Position numbers and translations under genes: made by a program | Assembly (NCBI GenBank): GCA_011947345.1 | Contig: JAAVTG010000406.1 | Location: 1-64,000, forward strand | From: Phytophthora quininea | Lineage: Eukaryota > Oomycota > Peronosporomycetes > Peronosporales > Peronosporaceae | Length of the DNA: 64,000 nucleotides | Direction of reading: 5' to 3' | Shown here: piece by piece, positions 58,146-64,000 of the stretch | Numbering within the stretch: position 1 is the first letter of the stretch | How the letters are laid out: every line of letters begins with the position of its first letter | The notes under the pieces: model-generated | Databases searched by the model: none | Seen by the model: only the letters and a program-made list of their open reading frames with translations | What the model was told of the DNA's origin: nothing

Positions 58146-59436
58146 GCGATGCGTGGCAACCCGGCAGGGCGGCCGGCAGGCTGCCCGAGTCGGTAGCGCT
58201 CGGGGAGGCGCTCTCAGCGGCCACGGCGCGCGCTCTGGACGCGGCCCACGGCCACCCCGACCTCTCCGGCGACGACGGCGACGACGTGGACGCCCAAGAC
58301 GACCACGACGCCGCCGCCGACGCCTCGCCAGACTCCGCCAGTGCTGTGACTCGACCCGGCAGGGCGGCAGGCATGCTGCCCGACCAGGCCGAGTCGCAGC
58401 ACGGGCCGAGCACCCACAACCCGGCCCCAAGCACCACAACGCCGACCCCCAGGACGGACCCCGCGCCGCCCAAGTGCTCCGCGCCCCGCCGAGCCCCAGT
58501 GCTGTGCCGTCCACACCCGGCAGGGCGGCGGCCAGGCTGCAAAATATTCCAGCGCCTGCCGTCGCCCATACAGCGCTGGAGCCCGGCGGTGCACCAGCAC
58601 CCCCAAGCGTGGCAGCGTCTGCCGCTGCTCGTGGAGCAGAAGCAGGAGCTGCCAGCGTCCAAGAGCAAGCTGCCGCCCGCGTCGCGGCCGAGCGCGACGA
58701 GCGCGCCGAGCCGGACCAGACTCAAGCACCCCAGGCTCGTGCGTCCGCCGCGCTCCAAGCCAGCGACCCAGACGGCAGCTCCAGCTCCAGGACAGGCGAA
58801 GACGGGGGCACAGGTGCGCACACCTCCACCACAGCCCCCATGGACGTCGACGACGAAGCTGGGCGGCCAGCAGCAGCCTTGCGGCCGCTATCTCCGCCGC
58901 CCGAGCTGCGCATTGGGCGCATTGGCGGTAAGCGCCGACGGCTGGACAGCGCTGACGACGAGGACGTGCGCGAGCTGGCCGAGCTGCTGCTCGAAGAGGA
59001 CGAGCCCGGGGCCCAAGCACCAGCGCCAAGGCTACCCACGGCCAGCGCTCTCCCGGCGCCCGTCCTCGCCGTGTACGCACACAACGCGCAGCGATTCGAC
59101 TGCGCGCTGTGCGTGTACTCGGCCGCCAGCCACGCAGCGCTCAGGCGCCACCGAGACTCGCGCCACCGGCGCGTGGTCTTCGTGGACAAATTCTCGGCGG
59201 GCTGCACATGCAGCACGCCCTTCGCGTCCAGGCTGGCAGCCGCACACCACGCCAACGCGTGCGCCGGCCGGACGACGGCACCACTGGCACTGGCTGCTGC
59301 AGCGGCAGGGACATCAAGCCTCACCACTGCGGCAGCCAACGCCACCGCGACGGCGGCCACCACCGACTTGCCCCGCGACAACTCCTCCGGGCTCGCAGCT
59401 TCCCCCAGCTGCCGAGCCCACGCGTCCACGTCGTGA
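57943..59436 (+). CDS. Third PGRAA module - KRRRL - zinc fingers (A5)
   Basis: 497 codons. The early part is probably off-frame. From APPSPSAVPSTPGRAAARLQ onward it reads the true sequence without a break through an Ala/Glu-rich helix region (ARVAAERDERAEPDQ), ELRIGRIGGKRRRL (K at 330), the acidic helix VRELAELLLEEDE and finger 1 (C387, C390, H403, H408), then finger 2 (C-x-C-x12-H-x3-C). This is the only A copy where the module and the fingers are joined, thanks to a 5-C run (CAGCACCCCCAAGCG; 4 C in A1-A3). It ends in the C-run after the fingers; TRWGP repeats follow in 59109-60215 (first Trp at residue 132). Confidence 0.78.
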   Translation: MTAGDGASRPVSGPLANLPSQHAGARACASTAGPGGAQAPSPPAQARRSAAQGPQLAPSRLKAPKTPERCVATRQGGRQAARVGSARGGALSGHGARSGRGPRPPRPLRRRRRRRGRPRRPRRRRRRLARLRQCCDSTRQGGRHAARPGRVAARAEHPQPGPKHHNADPQDGPRAAQVLRAPPSPSAVPSTPGRAAARLQNIPAPAVAHTALEPGGAPAPPSVAASAAARGAEAGAASVQEQAAARVAAERDERAEPDQTQAPQARASAALQASDPDGSSSSRTGEDGGTGAHTSTTAPMDVDDEAGRPAAALRPLSPPPELRIGRIGGKRRRLDSADDEDVRELAELLLEEDEPGAQAPAPRLPTASALPAPVLAVYAHNAQRFDCALCVYSAASHAALRRHRDSRHRRVVFVDKFSAGCTCSTPFASRLAAAHHANACAGRTTAPLALAAAAAGTSSLTTAAANATATAATTDLPRDNSSGLAASPSCRAHASTS

Positions 59437-59893
59437 CCGCGCAGGAGCAGGAGCAACAGGCAGCGCACGACGGCCACGCAGAGCAGCAGGCGACGACGCG
59501 ATGGGGACCTCCCCTCGCAGACGAAGAGATCGAGGCGCGCTGGGCGCAAACATGCTCGCCCCGCCCGACTCGCTGGGGTCCGCCACTGCCGACCACGACG
59601 GTGGAGCGCGTCGCGGCGAGCATGGAGCTCTCGCCAGCGCCTGCCACGAGCGCAGCTACCCGTTGGGGACCACCGCTGCCGCCTGACGTGGTGGGGCAGC
59701 GTGCGGCCGCGCTGCCACCACCTCCCCAGAGCCAAGCGCCCACGAGACTGCGCCCACGACGCGCTGGGGCCCACGCCTCCCGCAGGAGCTCTGCGCGGCG
59801 AGAGCGACGGCAGCACGACTATCCGCGACGGAGGAGGCCGCGACAGAGTCGGCGCCGCCCCAGCAGCCTGGCGAGACAGCTGAGCCGGCGGCG

Positions 59894-62197
59894 ATGGTCG
59901 ATGCAACCGGCGCAGCCCACGAGGACGCGGGCGACGAAGCACGGGCGGCAGCGGACGGCGTGGCGGCGGCTCAAGACGCCGGCGAATGGCTGCTCCGCTT
60001 CGACGGCGCCTGCCGTGCCAACCCAGGCCCAGGCGGCGCCGGAGCGGCGCTGTTCAAGCCCAGCGGCCCGGTGGTGTGGACGTGCTCCCACTTCATGCCG
60101 AGCAGCAGCGAGACCAACAACACGGCGGAGTATACCGCGCTGCTGCTCGGCGCCCGGGCCGCTGCCGACCACGGCGTCACGAAGCTGCGCGTGGAGGGCG
60201 ACAGCACGCTGGTGATCCAGCAAGTGCGTGGCATATTCGCCACGCGCAGCACCGCCCTCCGACGCCTGCGCAACCTGGCCAAGACCGAGCTGGCGCGTGT
60301 GGGGAGCTTCTCGCTCCACCACATCGACCGCCAAGACAACGGCCACGCGGACCGACTGGCCAACGCGGCGCTCGACCGCCGCGGCACGAAGGTGGAGTGC
60401 GGCGTGCACGCCGACGGCGACGGCTGCTCCAGCACCGAGGTGGCGACCACGGCGGCCGAGCAGGACGCTGCCACGACACGGGCGCCACCACCAACAGCGC
60501 TGCCACCGGCCGATGAGCCGATGCCCGAAGCGGACGACGACGAGGCCGCCGGCGACGTCGACGACGGCGAGGTCTACGCGCCGATGCGCATCGGCCCCGA
60601 CGCCGTGCCACGACGGAGACCACGCCTTCACCTGCGCAAGCTGGACGAGGCCGAGCACGACGAGGCTGCTGCGGTGGTGGAGCGGCTGGGCGCGACGATG
60701 GCGGCCAAGATCGCCGATGCGAGCGACTGGGAGACGGCGGAGGGCTACATCACGGCCCTCCCGCACAGACTCTACGAAATATTGCAGCCGTTCTCCCAGG
60801 GCCATCGTCGTCCCCAGCCTCCCCACCAGCCCACACAGCAGCAACCCCAGCAGCAGCAGCACGCGCACCAGCAGCAACCTGACCATCAGCTGCCGGTTCA
60901 GCCCCAGCACGGGCTCGCGCAGCCAGCACCACCCAGTGGACGGCGTCGCCGACGCCGAGGAGGGCGCTCCAGCGCAGCCAAGCGCCGACGGCGACAGCGG
61001 CCGCCCCGAGTAACGCGCCACCACCGCGAGCACCGCCTCGACGAGGCTCTTGATGACCTGCACGCGGTGGAGCACGCGACGCCGGGAAATCGCAGCGCGG
61101 TCAACAAAGCTCGGCGGCGTGTTGGGCGCGTGGCCTCGGCCATCGCACAGCAGCGCCTCCGCCACCGTTTCGACACGGAGGAGAAGGCGTGCGTGGAGGC
61201 CGTCCTCGCCGCCGCACGCGCCAAGAGGACAGCAGGAGTGTCAGGACCAGCAGCACAAGCGACGACGGCGGCGACGGCGACGGCGACGAGCAGCGGTGGC
61301 GACGACGACGACGGGAAGTGCCCTATCCCGGCCGCCCGGCTCTGGGAGCACTTCACCGCCATCAACACACCGACAGCCAGCTTCTCCGCGATGGCGCCAG
61401 TGGGCGCCCAGTTCCGCGCCGCGCTCGCTCGCCTGCCGCCCGCCACCGACGCCGCCGAGCTGCTGACGGACCCGCCGACGGTGGACGAGATCGAAAGCCA
61501 GCTCCACCGTGCGCGCGGGTCCTCCAGCCCAGGCCTGGACGGCATCGGCTACGACGTGTACAAGGCGTTCACGTCGCAGCTGATGCCGGCGCTCCACGCC
61601 GCGTTCCAGTGCTGCTGGCAGCACAAGAAGGTGCCCCAGAGCTGGAAGCTCGGCGTGGTGCGGCTGCTGTACAAGAAGGGCCCGCGCGAGGACCCCGCTT
61701 GCTGGAGGCCCATCTGCCTCCAGCAAGCGATATACAAGCTCTACACGGGGGTCCTCGCGCGGCGGCTGGTGCGGTGGCTGGACGTCAACGGCCGCCACGC
61801 ACCTGGCCAAAAGGGTTCCGAGCGCTCAACGGCTGCGGGAGCACAACTTCCTCGCAGCCACGCTCGTCGACCAGGCCCGCCGCAAGCGACGCACGCTCTT
61901 CGAAGTCTGGTACGACTTCCGCAACGCGTTCGGCAGCGTGCCGTTCGCGTTGCTGTGGGACTCGCTGACGCGGCTTGGCGTTCCCGACGACTACGTCGCC
62001 ATGTGCAAAGGGCTCTACGAGAGCGCGGCGTTCGTCGTCGGGAACGCCTCGGACGGCACGACAGACCCGGTCTCGCTGCGGGTGGGGGTCTTCCAAGGAT
62101 GCCCACTCAGCCCGCAGCTCTTCAACGCCGCCATCAGCCCACTGCTCTTCGCGCTGCAGCGGCTGCCGGCCACGGGCGTGCAGCTGTCGGGCGATGA
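59894..62197 (+). CDS. RNase H - linker - RT fingers (A5)
   Basis: Complete RNase H tetrad, linker with Gln-rich run, and RT fingers through PACWRPICLQQAIYKLYTGVLARRLVRWLDVNGRHAPGQKG without a break: the best RT finger region of family A. After about 61818 the frame is wrong (a 3-G run in AAAAGGGTTCC), so the last ~125 codons are noise. The palm continues in the frame that starts near 61836. Confidence 0.83.
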   Translation: MVDATGAAHEDAGDEARAAADGVAAAQDAGEWLLRFDGACRANPGPGGAGAALFKPSGPVVWTCSHFMPSSSETNNTAEYTALLLGARAAADHGVTKLRVEGDSTLVIQQVRGIFATRSTALRRLRNLAKTELARVGSFSLHHIDRQDNGHADRLANAALDRRGTKVECGVHADGDGCSSTEVATTAAEQDAATTRAPPPTALPPADEPMPEADDDEAAGDVDDGEVYAPMRIGPDAVPRRRPRLHLRKLDEAEHDEAAAVVERLGATMAAKIADASDWETAEGYITALPHRLYEILQPFSQGHRRPQPPHQPTQQQPQQQQHAHQQQPDHQLPVQPQHGLAQPAPPSGRRRRRRGGRSSAAKRRRRQRPPRVTRHHREHRLDEALDDLHAVEHATPGNRSAVNKARRRVGRVASAIAQQRLRHRFDTEEKACVEAVLAAARAKRTAGVSGPAAQATTAATATATSSGGDDDDGKCPIPAARLWEHFTAINTPTASFSAMAPVGAQFRAALARLPPATDAAELLTDPPTVDEIESQLHRARGSSSPGLDGIGYDVYKAFTSQLMPALHAAFQCCWQHKKVPQSWKLGVVRLLYKKGPREDPACWRPICLQQAIYKLYTGVLARRLVRWLDVNGRHAPGQKGSERSTAAGAQLPRSHARRPGPPQATHALRSLVRLPQRVRQRAVRVAVGLADAAWRSRRLRRHVQRALRERGVRRRERLGRHDRPGLAAGGGLPRMPTQPAALQRRHQPTALRAAAAAGHGRAAVGR

Positions 62198-64000
62198 CTG
62201 CCTCGGTGCCTCGGCGTACGCCGACGACCTCAAGATCTTCAGCGGCACCGAGGAAGGCATCAAGCGACAGCACGCGCTCGTGGCCGACTTCCTGGACCGG
62301 CATGGAGGCGAACCCAAACAAGTGCTGCTCCATGTCGGTCCAGCGCGATACCAGGGGCGTGCTCAAGACCGAAGACCTCGGGCTGCAGCTGGACGAGTCG
62401 CCGATCCCCTCGCTCTCCATGAGCGAGTCGTACACGTACCTGGGGATCGGCGACGGCTTCGACCACGTGCGCCGCCGCGTCGAGCTCGCGCCAGCGCTCA
62501 CGCAGCTCAAGCTCGACGCGACGGCGCTGCTGCAGTCGGGGCTGGCGCCGTGGCAGGTGGTGAAGGCCGTGAAGACGTACCTCTACCCTCGGGTAGAGTA
62601 CGCCCTTCGCCACCTCCGGCCGTTCCAGCAGCAGCTCGAGGGCTTCGACCGGCACCTCGCGCGCGGCCTCCGCCATCTGCTGCGCCTCCCCACCTCCGCC
62701 ACCACCGAGTTCCTCTACGCGCCGGTGTCGCGCGGCGGCTTGGGCTCTTGCCGCTGACGGAGCTGCATGCAGCGCTGCAGATCGCGCATGGATGGCAGAT
62801 GATGAACTCGCCCGACCCTGCCATCCAGCGCATCGCGCGCATGCAGCTCCGGCAGATAGCCGACGCGCGGCACCGCGTGGACACGGAGCACTGGCGCGAG
62901 CGCGGAGACGAGCTGTGCGCGCTGCTGCTGAACTCGCAGCTGGGGACGTCGGCCCACGCGCCACCCAAGCGTCGCAACGGAGACATCGGGTCGCTGTGGG
63001 TCGACGTCCAGCGCCACCTCCGGGTGTTCGGCCTCAAGCTCGAGACGGCGCCGGCGTGCGCGGAGACCGACACACCGGAGGCGACGCTGCAGCTTCGCGT
63101 GCCGCATCACGATGGGTGGCTGGACCACCGCAGCGTGCTGAGGCACGTGAAGCTGCACCTGAAGCACCAGCACTGGCGCAAGTGGGCGGCCATGCGCGAC
63201 CAAGGGAAGACAACGCGCGCATGGCGCCGCCGGCAGCGGCTCACGCGGCCACGGGGCCTGTGGGAAGCCGACTACCGCTTCGCGGTGGCCGCCCGCTTGA
63301 ACCAAGTGGACACGCACAGCGTGCTGAAGCGCCGGCGTCTCCGAGCGCACGACAAGTGCAGACATCCAGGGTGCGCGCGCTCGGAGACGTTGGCGCACGT
63401 GCTGAACCACTGCCCAGGCACGATGGACGCGGTCCGTGGTCGGCATGACGACGCGCTCAAGACCATCGAGCGCGCGCTCATCGCGTCGTCATGCGACGGC
63501 AAGGACCGCGTCGAGCTCCGCACGAACCAGACCGTGCCGTCGCTCGCCGGCCCCGCGCTGCGGCCCGACCTCCAGCTGTACAACCACACCAAGAAGACGG
63601 TGGCGGTGGTCGACCTGGCCGTGGCGTTCGAGGAGCAGGCGAGCGACGACCAGAGAGCTCGGCGCTGGCGCGCATCGCCGCGCACAAGCGCACCAAGTAC
63701 GACCGCGTCAAGCGCCACCTCGAGCGCCAAGGGTGGAAGGTGCACCTCTCGGCGCTCGTGTACGGGTCGCTGGGCGCGGTCGCCAGAGGCAACCACAAGG
63801 TGTTCACGGAACACCTTGGCCTCCTCAAGCGTGAGGCGAAGCGGCTGGACCGGACGCTCTCAGCAGCGTGCATCCAGGCCAGCCGCCGCATCTGGAACCT
63901 GCACTGCAGCCAGCACCGCGCCCGCCAGCACCAAGGGCGACCAAGTCAAGACTCAGGGGCAGTCGGGCGACGGAGACCGGGGAATCCGTCGCACACCGGC
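61836..64000 (+). pseudogene. RT palm, thumb, CCHC and RLE (A5, frame-broken, runs off window)
   Basis: The palm is in frame from EHNFLAAT to FLRW, with WYDFRNAF, FQGCPLSP and YADD present. A 5-base loss near 62294 (CCTGGACCGG against CCTGCGCTGGACCGG) shifts the thumb into the frame open 61975-62757. A lost G near 62743 returns it to the palm frame for CCHC and the RLE core. Two losses near 63219-63241 (2 and 4 bases) cancel. A lost C near 63650 (GACGACCAGAG) breaks the RLE after RPD-x14-D. The frame is still open at the window end. Confidence 0.78.

Larger units (their letters stand above)
57724..64000 (+). mobile_element. Utopia-like retrotransposon, family A, copy A5 (cut by window end)
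   Basis: An A element complete at its 5' end; the last ~350 bases, including the 3' UTR, lie outside the window. It has longer C- and G-runs than A1-A3 at two break sites (58600 and 61748), which keeps parts in frame that are broken elsewhere, but it also has its own deletions at about 62294, 62743, 63219-63241 and 63650. Confidence 0.9.

Noticed and set aside
1..64000. The repeated units as a pure assembly artefact
   Set aside because: Units differ by phased base changes, two families are present, and the A/B junctions are precise. An artefact in copy number is still possible.
1..64000. Telomeric array (as for telomere-targeted elements)
   Set aside because: No telomere-like short repeats occur at any of the nine junctions.

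Overview
The window is a head-to-tail array of non-LTR retrotransposons from a eukaryote, very GC-rich (about two thirds G+C by eye), with every element on the + strand. Nothing in it looks like a single-copy host gene except possibly the first 190 bases. The elements encode an N-terminal zinc-finger region, an RNase H domain placed upstream of the reverse transcriptase (RT), an RT with a YADD box, a CCHC knuckle and a C-terminal restriction-like endonuclease (RLE) with an RPD-x14-D core. Adjacent elements are separated by a ~143-base spacer. I read this spacer as the 3' three quarters of a U2 snRNA gene: it starts at TCTGTTCT, which in other eukaryotes directly follows the branch-point-binding GUAGUA, then shows stem IIa, stem IIb, an Sm site (ATTTTTGGA), stem III and stem IV, and stops at the expected mature 3' end. 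This matches the published Utopia group (U2-targeted RLE elements of oomycetes, Amoebozoa and animals); the RNase H upstream of RT is the trait reported for oomycete Utopia. An oomycete or related protist host is therefore my best guess, not a proven one.

Layout: A0 (3' remnant, 191-2036), A1, A2, A3 (about 6.63 kb per unit), B1-B4 (about 7.29 kb per unit), A4 (6.49 kb), A5 (cut by the window end). A and B are two clearly different families, roughly half identical in the RT protein by eye, yet they share the same 3' junction, the same 5' junction and the same domain set. No U2 5' part (nt 1-38, including GUAGUA) occurs anywhere in the window. The simplest reading is that each insertion duplicates U2 nt 39 to the 3' end as a very long target-site duplication, or carries that segment as its 5' end. 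Either way an intact U2 gene and the target site would be restored upstream, so elements can stack without killing U2.

Each element has a short 5' UTR (about 50 nt) and then one long reading frame in principle: a conserved N-terminal motif; Ala/Pro-rich modules ending in PGRAAGRLPD; a KRRRL patch and two zinc fingers; TRWGP repeats; RNase H; a conserved linker; RT; CCHC; RLE; and a short 3' UTR. In every copy this frame is broken by 1-2 base length changes, nearly all in C, G or T runs. Many are identical in all copies and some differ between copies. They could be long-read homopolymer errors or real decay. The least broken stretches are A2 10973-15223 (RNase H to RLE, 1416 aa) and B1 23815-26553 (zinc fingers to linker, 912 aa). 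Coordinates of broken genes are given as spans, with the frame changes noted.
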